Shown: one piece after another, positions 1 through 9,463 of the stretch
Layout: each line of letters begins with the position of its first letter
Numbering within the stretch: position 1 is the first letter of the stretch
From: Reticulitermes lucifugus
Lineage: Eukaryota > Arthropoda > Insecta > Blattodea > Rhinotermitidae
Length of the DNA: 64,000 bases
Assembly (NCBI GenBank): GCA_026260175.1
Contig: JAKCWW010001041.1
Location: 18,903-82,902, forward strand
Direction of reading: 5' to 3'
Position numbers and translations under genes: made by a program
Notes under the pieces: model-generated
The model's database searches: none
Told to the model about the DNA's origin: nothing
Seen by the model: the letters and a program-made list of their open reading frames with translations, nothing else

Positions 1-160
1 CGATTTTTAAGGTTTTACACAATCTCAGATACTTCACTGGAACGAACCTCCTGAATTGTCACGATAGCTTCCTTATAAATCCCTTCAGAGTCGCCATACG
101 TAATCCCTGATCGGTTCACTGAAGTGCGATAAACCTGCTCAAAGCACGTTAGATATAATA
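1..160 (-). repeat. dispersed repeat fragment (tentative)
   Basis: The minus strand is open for about 38 codons (VYRTSVNRSGITYGDSEGIY and onward) and then stops. I recall similar text as a dispersed repeat in termite or cockroach sequence, not as a gene. No splice sites support an exon. Identity is uncertain. Confidence 0.3.
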
Positions 161-1784
161 CTGATTACAGAGTTTTAATGATAACTTATTTTCACTCGTT
201 AACAGGACAAGGCTGCTTCGAAGCCCTCGAGAGCAGGAGAATTTGCGATAAACTTCCGTAGTATAGATATAGCAGAAGAAAAATATTAGTAATTAACTCT
301 GACGTATATCCTAAAGTCTGATTTGTGTCCTGAGGCTGTTAAGTCAAGCTTTAATTCGGACAGCATATCTTGAGTTCTAGTCTGTACAGTCAAGATGTTA
401 AATCACGAATTAATTCGGACAGTACATCATTAATTCCTTTACCCTCAAGCTGGTAAGTCACGCATTACACCGAGCAAGAAGGGCCCCACTCCCACACCCA
501 AGTTCGCTAAGAATAAGCAATAACAGTACTACGTAACTGAAGGCTTCGACATTCCAGAAAGTACATTATCTATTGATTTACTTGCTAAATTACTGACAAT
601 ATCTGAACATCGCTGGGGGCCATATTTTGTTTCAGAACCTTTACTGACGTACATTTACTGCCTTTGTCGAGTCGATTAGCCAGAATTTCAACGTAAATGG
701 AGGGTGTTCGGGAACAAAATGTTTAAAGAAGATATTTCAACGTGAGAGAAAATAAAGAATGCATAAATACAGAAAATTGCATAACTAAGAGTTTTAAAAA
801 TTTATTCTTTATCTGATGTGACTAAGTTCAAGGTATAATTAGCTGGACATTATAGCATGTATAATGGAAACATGATATGAATATAAAAATTTCGTTGGAA
901 CCATACAAGGGATTAAATTTCGGAGGCGTTAATTGTTGATGGAAGGGAAATGTAGACCTATATTAGGAAGGAGGCTGTAAGAATGGAACTGAACTGAACT
1001 TGCTCAGGATTAGAGCCCAGAGGCTCCACTGGCAAACATGTAGCGATAATGTGAAGAATATTAGATTTCCATAGGAGGAGGAGATTTCTTGGCCAGCACA
1101 ATAGCTATTGGATTGGTCACGAAAGTCACTTTTTAACCCTTTACGAAATAGTGGTTACTATATATACCACCAGATTTAGCGCCCAAAAATTCTACATTCT
1201 GCCCACAGAGTACATTTATGTGTTTTATATGGATCGCACCTCAGAACAAGTAACTATTATTTCTCTATACAGCATTAAGAGATTAATCTTAAGCTGATTC
1301 ATCCCCGCTGTATTTACAGTATAACAAGACATGCAAATACACTCAGTCTGAACGCAATTTTATTATATAGATAAAACCAGCTACATGTTTCGGCTAATGA
1401 CGGCAGCCATCATCGGGCTGATCACAAAAATATAAAGAGGAAATGTTTACAGCTGCATTGGTGATTAGAGATCTCGAACCTTACAAACGTAGTTTTATAT
1501 ACTACACATATCATGTAAAATAGGCAGCTGCAGGAGCAATAATTCATGAAGTTCGTGAAAATTGCATAATTATGTAATTTATGAAATTTAAATAATTGTA
1601 GATGTGTGTTGAATATATAATAATAATACGTAGTATTTCAATGATTAAAACTCAGGTAACATAGGCGAATTTTGTACAGACGGCTGGTATATTTATTGCG
1701 TTTATGTTTCCATGGTAGTACGTGGGAACGTAGTTAAGTTTGCTCAGGGAGTATAGCTTCGTTTAATAAGTTGTTGTCTGCCGA
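161..1784. other. intergenic, no gene seen
   Basis: No coding exon is visible. It contains an imperfect tandem duplication at about 338-465 and a short dispersed repeat at about 1134-1330 that is similar to 34990-35215. Confidence 0.5.
338..465. repeat. imperfect tandem repeat, unit about 58 bp
   Basis: Two units and a partial third share TGTTAAGTCA / TGTTAAATCA / TGGTAAGTCA starts. The first two are followed by a common TTAATTCGGACAG block. The copies are diverged, so the array is old. Confidence 0.5.
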
Positions 1785-1955
1785 TCTCAGTAGCCGCGCG
1801 GTCTAAGGCGTGGGTCTGTGGCCGTTCGCTTGCTGGGAATGTGGGTTCGAATCCCACCGGGCGCATGGATGTCTGTCTCTTGTGTTGTGTTTTGTCAGGC
1901 AGAGGTCTCTGCGACGGGCCGATCCCTCGTCCAGAGGAGTTCTACCGAGTATGTA

Positions 1956-1990
<35 letters not shown>

Positions 1991-2012
1991 GTGTCATTGA
2001 GTGTGATCAAGT
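1785..2012 (+). repeat. tRNA-derived SINE, family A (copy 1)
   Basis: The head has pol III box A-like GCGCGGTCTAAGGCG and box B GGTTCGAATCC. A type II tRNA-like spacing (Leu/Ser style) suggests the parent tRNA. The body (GCAGAGGTCTCTGCGACGGG and following) recurs at 3165, 12979 and 45703. It ends in a TG microsatellite. It lacks matching acceptor-stem ends, so it is not a functional tRNA gene. Confidence 0.8.
1951..1995. repeat. (TG)n microsatellite
   Basis: An almost uninterrupted TG run within the SINE body. It produces spurious Cys-Val reading frames. Confidence 0.95.
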
Positions 2013-2249
2013 GCAAACAATAATCTTCTACACCCACAATGCGTAGGTAGAAAGAGGTCAGGCTAAGAAAGAAAGAAAGACAGTTGCTGTTTGTTATGTA
2101 CGAGTATATAAGGCGTGTAGTTAAACCTTAAGAAGGTTTATATATATCTTAAAAATTGTCTTCTTATTATTCTTGTCTTGAGCACGTTTCTATATACACG
2201 TCATAGATTTACGAGATTCATTTACTGCGAGTTCTTCTCGATTGTTTTG

Positions 2250-2410
2250 AGCGCATCTCATTCTTATGGAGGTTGAGGGTTCGATCCCAGGTCAGTCCAC
2301 GTGAGATTTTAGGTGGACAAAGTAGCACTGGGACAGGTCTTTCTCCGATTACTTCGGTTTTGCTCTGTCGGTATCATTCCACCAATGCTTCACACTCATC
2401 TTTATTTGCA
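2250..2410 (+). repeat. tRNA-derived SINE, family B (copy 1)
   Basis: Box B GGGTTCGATCCC is followed by the family body: GGACAAAGTAGCACTG, then TACTTCGGTTTT, then ATTCCACCAATGCT. The same body occurs inverted at 2790 and direct at 8848, 31785 and 51114. The 5' head is diverged here. Confidence 0.75.
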
Positions 2411-2429
2411 TGTTGCTCTTACCAGAAGG

Positions 2430-2789
2430 ACAAATGGGCGAAGCCTTCGAACCTTCCAAAAAGAAATGCTCGTTAGGAAATCGGGGAGCATTGGATAGAA
2501 AAGTACTTTCAGTCGGTCTTTAAAAGGTTAATGGAGTTAGAGATTTTAGTTTGGGCTCCGTTGTTTACATTACAATTTGCAAGGACCTATCAAGATATGG
2601 ATCAGTCAAAGGCAAAACAGAAGGCTGAAGAGTGACGGTGCTGTAGAAGACACACAGCACATTGTGTTATGTTAATGTCCTATGATACAGTTTTTTTTGT
2701 GGCGAAGGGCCCCGCAGCAGATGCTACAGACGCACCGAAGCCTTGAGGCTTATTGTGCAACCCAGTTATGAAGATGATTGATCAGTTTT
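2430..2789. repeat. probable dispersed repeat, no exon
   Basis: This stretch looks like repeat DNA, with GCAGATGCTACAGACGCACC and a T-rich block. It has no long open frame with splice sites. Recognition as a repeat is from memory only. Confidence 0.3.
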
Positions 2790-2975
2790 TTTTTTCATTT
2801 TTCCAAGTAATGGAGCACCGGTGGAATGAATTGACAGGGTAAAACCGAAGTACTCGGGGAAAACCCTGTCCCAGCGCCACTTTGTTCACGACAAATCCCA
2901 CATGGACTGAACCGGGATCGAACCCGGGCCTCCGCGATGAAAGGCCGGCGACTAACCGCCTGAGCCTTGTGATAC
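2790..2975 (-). repeat. tRNA-derived SINE, family B (copy 2, inverted)
   Basis: On the minus strand: a tRNA-like head with GGCTCAGGCGGTTAG (box A region) and GGGTTCGATCCC (box B), then the family body, ending in an A-rich tail (the T run at 2788-2797 on the plus strand). It lies 41 bp downstream of the peptidase exon at 3016-3113. Confidence 0.8.
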
Positions 2976-3015
2976 AGTTAGTGCACTTTACAGTAACAGA
3001 GCCCATGCAACTCAC

Positions 3016-3113
3016 CAGCACTGGGCGTTCCACTAACACCGACGAAGAAAGCGTTGACAAGTCGTACTTCAGGACGTCCCCTGTATTTCGGTCCGTGTAA
3101 AGGAACTGCGTTC
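3016..3113 (-). CDS. exon of a dipeptidyl-peptidase-IV-family gene
   Basis: The minus strand shows a strong 3' splice site (TGTTCTGTTTCCCGCAG) and a consensus donor (CTG|GTGAGT) enclosing 98 nt with no stop. It reads GTQFLYTDRNTGDVLKYDLS, then TLSSSVLVERPVL. This fits the first beta-propeller strands of DPP IV-type serine peptidases, which cleave dipeptides from peptide N-termini at a membrane or after secretion. Human DPP4 has an equivalent stretch just after its WISDHEYLY motif. The exon starts in phase 1, which matches the phase-1 end of the exon at 7016-7110, so the joint restores WISG-TQFLY. It ends in phase 0. The following exons, including the catalytic Ser/Asp/His region, were not found at lower coordinates and presumably lie outside. 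A pseudogene cannot be excluded. Confidence 0.7.
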
Positions 3114-3164
3114 CTGCGGGAAACAGAACAAAGAAGTGACGCATCACAAGAGTAATAATTTTTC

Positions 3165-3413
3165 CAATGGCGCAACAGCCCCTAGTGGGCCAGGGCCTCC
3201 TCATTATCGAGGCTTCACGATCACACTCAGATACACTACACTCGATAGGACTCCTCTGGACGAGTGATCAGCCCGACGCAGAGACCTATACCTTACAACG
3301 CACAACACTCACAAGAGACACACCTCCATGCCCCCGGAGGGATTCGAACCTGCAATCCCAGCAAGCGAGCGGCCGCAGACCCACCTTTTAGACTGCGTGG
3401 CCACTGTGATCTT
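3165..3413 (-). repeat. tRNA-derived SINE, family A (copy 2, inverted)
   Basis: Reverse complement of the family A body with box B as GGATTCGAACC on the plus strand, and a head region GCAGTCTAAAAGGTGG on the minus strand. The 3' end (CAGCCCCTAGTGGGCCAGGG on plus) matches copies at 12979 and 45703. It lies inside the intron between the two peptidase exons. Confidence 0.85.
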
Positions 3414-3809
3414 TTCTTAAAACATTAGGCCCAATTACGAAGACACTTCCAAACATGTATTTCGGCTTGCAAGTCATATGGGTCTTTAAATGTCACACTG
3501 AGTGAAACGTGAATAACAATGGTCACAGACGTTTACACCAGCATGCCTACAGAATGTCGAATTTCATCAAAACCTTTACTAAGGCCCTTAAGTAATGCTG
3601 CCCTTAAAATGAACCAAAATAAACATAAATCTAAAGACATCGACAATAGTTTGCTTACACCGATCACACGGGGTTCCAACAAAATCAGGCCTGTAGTTTC
3701 GGAGCTGTTACACTGGCCACTGGGCAAACAACTTTGGCATATTTCATTTATTCAAACTGCAAACAGTTACTTTCTTTAACGTTATCCACATTCCATGCAA
3801 TATATTGAC

Positions 3810-4095
3810 TACACAGTCTTTCATCCAACCAACTGCACACATAACCATAAATATTCGTTAATTTGTGATGCTCTTGCCACATGTTTCGGCCCCTATAGAC
3901 ACTCTTCAGAGAGATTATTTACAAAGGAATACATTTATAATAAATGTTGTCTAAGGTGTGCATTTATTATACATGTATTCTTTTGTAAATGGCCTACCTG
4001 AAGCTGGCCTATAAAGGCCGAAACACGTAACAAGATCATCACAAAATAAGAAATATTTATGGTTATGTGTGCAATTGGTTGGATTAAATAGTGTA
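3810..4095. mobile_element. foldback MITE, about 285 bp, near full-length inverted repeat
   Basis: The left arm (CATCCAACCAACTGCACACA, ATAACCATAAATATT, TTTGTGATG) is mirrored by the right arm (CATCACAAAATAAG, AATATTTATGGTTAT, GTGTGCAATTGGTTGGAT). A second inverted pair lies inside (ATTTACAAAGGAATACAT and ATGTATTCTTTTGTAAAT). The whole unit folds into one long hairpin. No coding capacity is seen, so it is non-autonomous. It carries the CTGAAGC / GGCC hairpin / GAAAC core at 3998-4024. Confidence 0.85.
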
Positions 4096-5360
4096 CAGTT
4101 ATTTTATTGTTTCTAAAGATGTAGATGCAGGTTTGTTATCACCGACACTATTAAATAACAACTATAATCAGAATACATTTACCGTGTTTAAAAATATATA
4201 TTGTTTTTAGCACTGTAATGGTTAGACGATAAACAAGAAATTGTTCTTGTGGCTTTGTTTGAATGGACTGAGACTCTACTTGTCCGATCCCTACAAGTTT
4301 ATGCGTCCGTTGCACTGTATTGGCCGAGAGAAGGACAGAGGATGGTTCATGAACCGGCTCCAGATGAGAAAAATGTGGTTCGTGCGTGATGCTAATAAGT
4401 CGCGTGTTCTGTGAAATGACAAGAATTTTAATTAGCCGGTTATTGGAAATTGGTCTCTACAAGTTCACGGTACTGACAGCATTCACTTTCAGTTTCAGCA
4501 CGTGTAGTATTGCAGACCGGGTGTGCAAGAAGTTGATTTTCATGCAGCTTTTTTTTTTTACTTTCACTGAAAAATGCACTCCAAATTTCCCGTTGTGTTT
4601 AGTTGAATACTGTCTTATATAATGACGTTTTGTCGACTATATTTGTTATATAGCGCAGTGTGTGAAACCGCATAAAAGCATTAAAGATAAGTTAGATAGA
4701 TAAAGAGGGAAATGACCATAGCCTATTTACGGTAGTATTCCAGAATTCAACTGGACGAATTGATACCACATTTCCTCTTTCGGTTGCATGAATGGATCTT
4801 GATTTCATTCAGAAATTTTCAATCTTTGTTAGGCTACCAATTACACTGATTGATGTTTTTTGTTGCTTTTCTTAGCCCTTCCTAGCAGAGTTTGTGTTAA
4901 TTATTCGAAGTAGGCCACGACTGTTTCCGTCCAAGGCCATACTTGCTCATCATGCGGCAATATATCAACCTTTCATCCGACGCTGTAAAACATTCACATT
5001 TGAATAATCACCGTTCAGCAAATTAAAGTTCAGTCACTCTTTTTTTCGGAATCTTCTTTCACAGTTTGTGTAACGACAAGACGTTGACTGTGTCATCTGG
5101 ACAGTGACTGGCATTTAGCTGGCAAAGTAAGGCTCAGACTGCCGTAATTCGTTCGTTAAAATGCTTGGTTCATCGAAACCTAGGCTTCCACGTGTCAAAG
5201 CCGGCACCTTGCTTGTGTTTATGCTACTCCATAGGAGCATCCGGCTCTGAAGAATAGGAGATGTCGTACAGAATGGCGAGTTTCTTTTGGTTGGTCGGAC
5301 AAGTACGTCACGACACGCCAAGCAAATCGGGACTACTGTTTCTTAATTTGGAGTCTAATC
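4096..5360. other. intergenic or intronic, no gene seen
   Basis: No supported exon and no clear repeat. It would be intronic if the two peptidase exons belong to one transcript. Confidence 0.4.
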
Positions 5361-5690
5361 TTCTTCTTCTTTGGCATACGGTCCTCATAGTTTAACCAGT
5401 GCCTCCTTCAGAATGACAGCCCATACGGACGTCTTCTGCTTTCTTCCTTCATCTCTTGACACCCATCGATTTCAGATCATTTCTTCTTCCATCTGGTTTC
5501 CCCAGAAATACTTTATTTATGGTCCTATCATCAGACATTCTTACTAGATGACCAGCCCATTCTAGTCTTATTACTTTTATTGTTGTTACAATATTTGGTT
5601 TTCTATACATAACCTGGAAGTCATCATTAGTTCGGATTCTCCAGCCATTTTGATCTTTTGGGGGGTCTAATAACAACGGATATAATTAGT
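5360..5690 (-). pseudogene. non-LTR retrotransposon fragment, C-terminal end of pol
   Basis: The minus strand reads NGWRIRTNDDFQVMYRKPNI, then RLEWAGHLVRMSDDRT and KVFLGKPDGRRN, then DLKSMGVKR. This is the familiar C-terminal tail of LINE reverse-transcriptase polyproteins (RIRTN...RWAGHLVRM...KPxGRR). A segment between GRR and DLKSMGVKR that intact copies carry is missing, and stops follow. It is a dead fragment inside the peptidase intron. Confidence 0.75.
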
Positions 5691-7015
5691 GTATAGAACA
5701 AATAACGGATTTCCTTACATAGTATCTGTCTCGGTGCTCGGACACATTTGGAAACCCATTTTTCCAAACCCCAACAAAGAAACAAGGAAAGAGTGTTCAC
5801 AACTTATCAGAATCGGAAGTTCACTTTGAAATTTGATGTCTGTTACCTCGAAACCGGTATATTAAATATTATATATATTATGTGTATATTATATGTATAT
5901 TATATATGTTGGTGGCTACAACTGTTTCATGAAGCACAGTTCACCTTAACATAGTTCATGAATTGTTTCCAATTTCGAAACTACGTAAAAAGAAATTAAT
6001 TTCTTTTGGTCATGCCATGAGATCATTACGCTGTCTCGAAACGTCGGGAAAAACACCCAATGACACAGCGTAACATCCCAGAATAACTGACGCCCCACAT
6101 CGCGGTTGTTTGTAGGGCATATTATCCATTCTTCAGCACTATCAGACATGTACTTGAGCTCTATGAATGTGAGAGGGTCTCTTCGCCTATGAAGCAACAA
6201 ACACAAGAACACAAAATATACTAAAATCTTATGTCAATAAAGGATTAAGTATTCTGAAGATCTAGCTGATGAAACACATTTGAAAAACATAAAATACAAG
6301 TAACTATTTCATAAGAAAGTGGAAAATGACATAGCGACTGTGAGAAAATAATGACATGTGATGTTAATCGATAATTGCAAGGGCCTATGAAATTTGTATG
6401 GTGACACTGGTAGCAGTCGGTGTTAGTGATGTGTGCGTCGACTAGATTAGAGCTTATGAATACTGAAATTTAGATTTATCCATCGTCTAGTACTCCAAAA
6501 ATACGAAAATGTTTCTATATTTGTATTTTCCGAACACTGAAAGATGGGCACAGTCCAAATTTAAGTAGCCCTAAATGAAATAATATATCAAGGGTGGCCG
6601 GCTGGACGAGCTTCCGGAACAGCACGTTAGCAGACCAACTTAGGCAAGAGCCATGCATTAACAAAATAAAACATGTTTTCCTTATCTTATGACTTATTTC
6701 TGTTCATTGAACTACAACAGGTTAATTTCAGTTAGTTACGAATCTCCTTTCTTCGGAAAAACTTTTAAAACCCCGTTCACAGTCAGCCTCGTGTGCATGT
6801 AAATGACAACAATATTATTTTCACAGGCAAGTTACGCCACCGTACCAGTGTCAGCCGTGTTGTAGTACCCCTGCAATATACCATCGTTAGAACCCTGTAC
6901 AGTTGAATTATGTAGTTTGTTTTAAAATGTGGGCATTCATTAGTCCCAATCGAACGGCGTCCAATGGTTTAAATTGTCGAATGACCGGAGTAGAACTTCT
7001 CGAACCTGCACTCAC
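5691..7015. other. intron or intergenic, MITE remnant only
   Basis: Around 5955-6085 there are pieces that include CGAAACGTCGG next to ACACAGCGTAACATCCCAGA, similar to the foldback family at 26205 and 39691. Otherwise nothing is recognised. Confidence 0.4.
5955..6085. repeat. remnant of the CGAAACGTCGG foldback family
   Basis: Contains GTCTCGAAACGTCGG and a partner arm ACAGCGTAACATCCCAGAAT. The arm resembles the TGTGTAATATCCCAGAAGAG arm of the palindrome at 26205-26411. It is diverged. Confidence 0.45.
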
Positions 7016-7110
7016 CCGATATCCATGTACCCGTGAATCCGACGCTGCTCAGCTCCCCGGAGATAACTTCCTCAAGTCCAAAGGCTCCGTTGGCTCTGTT
7101 CACTGGAGGC
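7016..7110 (-). CDS. N-terminal-side exon of a dipeptidyl-peptidase-IV-family gene
   Basis: The minus strand reads PPVNRANGAFGLEEVISGEL, then SSVGFTGTWIS, then the donor TCGG|GTGAGT. A segment with F-L-E-E-x-x-S-G followed by F-x-G-T-W-I-S is typical of the start of the DPP IV beta-propeller in insect members, just after the signal or anchor region. The end phase fits the exon at 3016-3113. The 5' boundary is uncertain: CCAG|G at 7110 and CCAG|T at 7102 are both possible. Alternatively the open frame continues upstream through a hydrophobic stretch VCVLAVVWLGIDA to a Met near 7190, which could be a signal peptide. The intron to the next exon is about 3.9 kb and holds a foldback element, a SINE and a LINE fragment. 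The family call rests on motif recognition. Confidence 0.65.
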
Positions 7111-8847
7111 CTGGCATCAATCCCCAGCCAGACTACCGCTAGTACGCATACCTTCAGCAGTGTCTCAAGCTTTGAGGGAACAAGAAACAACGTTTCGGTA
7201 AATATTCCATCCTGATATTTTCAGAAGAAACAAATCACAGCAATCCCTCAGCAAACATGATTTTGCCAATCACGGATTTCAGTTCTGCGAAACGCAATGT
7301 TTGCGCTTCACTTTTTTGTCCAGTCATGAAGAGGATCGATGACTTCAGCCGTTGGAAGGACTGTGATGACATCCAAACCAGTTTTATAGCTTCCAAATAA
7401 TAATCGCAATGTCTTTTTGTTGCAACGTTTACATTGTTACTTTTCACTTGCTTGTAAATACGTTGTTACTTCTGGCATTTTTGTAACCAATGAAGGAACA
7501 GGGGACTTATCATTTGATATTGATAACAGTAGCCGCATTTCCCGAAACCCCCAATTTCACATTAAGATTTTGGTCTTTCCAATAAGGGTGTTGTAGGAAA
7601 GCAACCCCCCTAGCTGACGACGGAATGCTTTGTTTTATTTTGTAAGACCACGTTAGACCAACAATTAATTTTGTGATATGATACACTGTCCGGTAACAAT
7701 GATTTATTTACAAATTCCGTAAGATTCCTTAAACGGGTGATTCTGAAACAGAAAATTAAAGCAGGCTCTGCAGGGATCGGCCACAAAATATTCGCGTTCT
7801 GCAGTTTGGCACCGATATTGAAGAATCAGTAACACACCACCGAATGCTTGCCACATAGTCGGCACGTAATGTCGACGTCTCATCGAACAGTGCACAGTTC
7901 GTTGTCTTACCTTCGCTATTCTTCCGATCGCCATGGCAGCTTCTCGTGGCTGTTCCCCCAATCAAGCTTCACAACGAAATGGCGATTTACGACGGATTGC
8001 CCGGCTGTTAAGTATGTCTGTCTCGAAGTGACCCAAAATAACAGAGACGTACTTAGATACTGTGCGGGCGTTAAGATAAGCAAGACCCTCCCAACGTACA
8101 GACAGCAATGACGGATCGGCGTATGACCATGGTGCAACTTGGTAGGGAATTACACTTAATGAGGGCCGTACGACTTGATTCCAAAAATTCTGCACACTAC
8201 ATTTTACATATTTTTCTCGGAATCTTTTGTTTTCTTAGTTGCTCCGATTCCTAACTGCTTCGCATGTTCTGATGCCAAGGCCGTGGTTTTCATATTTCTT
8301 CTCTTGTGTACAGTTAAAATTCAGTACCAGAGAGCGAAGCTTGATGATTATGATGATGATAAAACAATACTCAGTTTATGTAAAAAAATTTCAGTCTTAG
8401 AATACTGACAAACGTACAGATAAGGCAACTTCTATTCTGCGTAAAATAAATACTTAGCTTTCTGGAAACAAAGCACGTACCTTTCTTCCATGAATAGAAG
8501 GTCGTATTAAAATGGAACTTGTAATGTGTTGAGTAAAATTTCTTCGTATTAATTACATTTCGCCTTCTTTTAATTCTAGCGTCTTCAGTGCTATTGCTTA
8601 AACTCGGAGAATCTTACGAAATAGTAACGATTTGCACTAGCTGATCATTCGCATTAATGAATGCCATCGGACTCCTGCATTATAAACTCAGGGCGTGAGA
8701 AAATAACAAAGCTTCACGAATTGTATACTTCGGCAATGAATATACAAGAGTGGTCAGCTTCACGCTTCGGCTACTTTATCCTCTATTACCCCGGGTACCG
8801 ACAAATTCAAGTACTAAGGTTAGTACTAAGTCCTACAATGATATTAG
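7111..8847. other. intergenic, no gene seen
   Basis: Several medium open frames occur at 7700-8200 on both strands, but none shows a recognisable domain or a convincing pair of splice sites. CpG is frequent. Confidence 0.35.
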
Positions 8848-9025
8848 GCCGCGCGTGGCTCAGACGGTTAGTCGTTTGCCTCTCACCGTGCACGCTCACG
8901 TTCGATGCCAGGCCAGTCCGTGTGTCATGGACAAAGTAGCACTGAAACATGTTTTTCTCCTAGTACTTCGGTTTTACCCTGTCGGTATCATTACACCAGT
9001 GCTCCATACTCTTATTGCATGACTC
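8848..9025 (+). repeat. tRNA-derived SINE, family B (copy 3)
   Basis: Best-preserved head of the family: GTGGCTCAGACGGTTAG (box A) and ACGTTCGATGCC (degenerate box B). The body is GGACAAAGTAGCACTG, TACTTCGGTTTTACC, and ATTACACCAGTGCT. Confidence 0.85.
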
Positions 9026-9165
9026 TCCCACCGACGCTATATATCGTGTTGATATAAAACACCCCTCCGCACCCTCCTTTATAATATTCTTGAGAACTTG
9101 AAAGTGCGCCATGTCAGTACTGAATGTTTTAACGCTTGTTTTACAATTGTATTAAACTATTTTTC

Positions 9166-9463
9166 GGGTACTCGGTGGCGCAATTGGTTGAGGCACTGCT
9201 CTACAAACCGGAAGGTCGCGGGTTCGATTCCCGATGGTGTCACTGGAATTTTTCATTGACATAATCCTTTCGGTCGCACTACGGCCCTGGGGTCGACTCA
9301 GCCTCTAACACAAATGAGTACCAGGAGTATTTCCTGGGGGGTAAAGGCGGCCGGTGCGTACGGCTGACAACCTCACCACCTTCATGTGCCGATTTTCTAG
9401 AAATCTGGGAGCCTCAACCTCCTGGAACCCTAAGAGCCTGTCCAGGGATTGCTTTACCTTTTA
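9166..9463 (+). repeat. tRNA-derived SINE, family C
   Basis: The tRNA-like head has box A GTGGCGCAATTGGTTGAGG and box B GGGTTCGATTCCC. The unrelated body (GCGGCCGGTGCGTACGGCTG and onward) runs to GGATTGCTTTACC. The last 115 bp or so recur inverted at 35495-35612. The head lacks a pairing acceptor stem, so it is not a working tRNA gene. Confidence 0.85.

Noticed and set aside
1803-2046. Cys-Val and His-Thr rich reading frames
   Set aside because: They are translations of a SINE plus a TG microsatellite.
7704-8195. Overlapping minus-strand frames of 69-85 codons
   Set aside because: Three overlapping frames, no recognisable domain. A donor-like CGAAG|GTAAGA at about 7910 has a phase that does not fit the peptidase exon at 7016-7110.
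9166-9240. tRNA gene (box A and box B present)
   Set aside because: The acceptor stem ends do not pair and a repeated SINE body follows. The same holds for the heads at 1785, 2790, 8848, 12979, 45703 and 51114.
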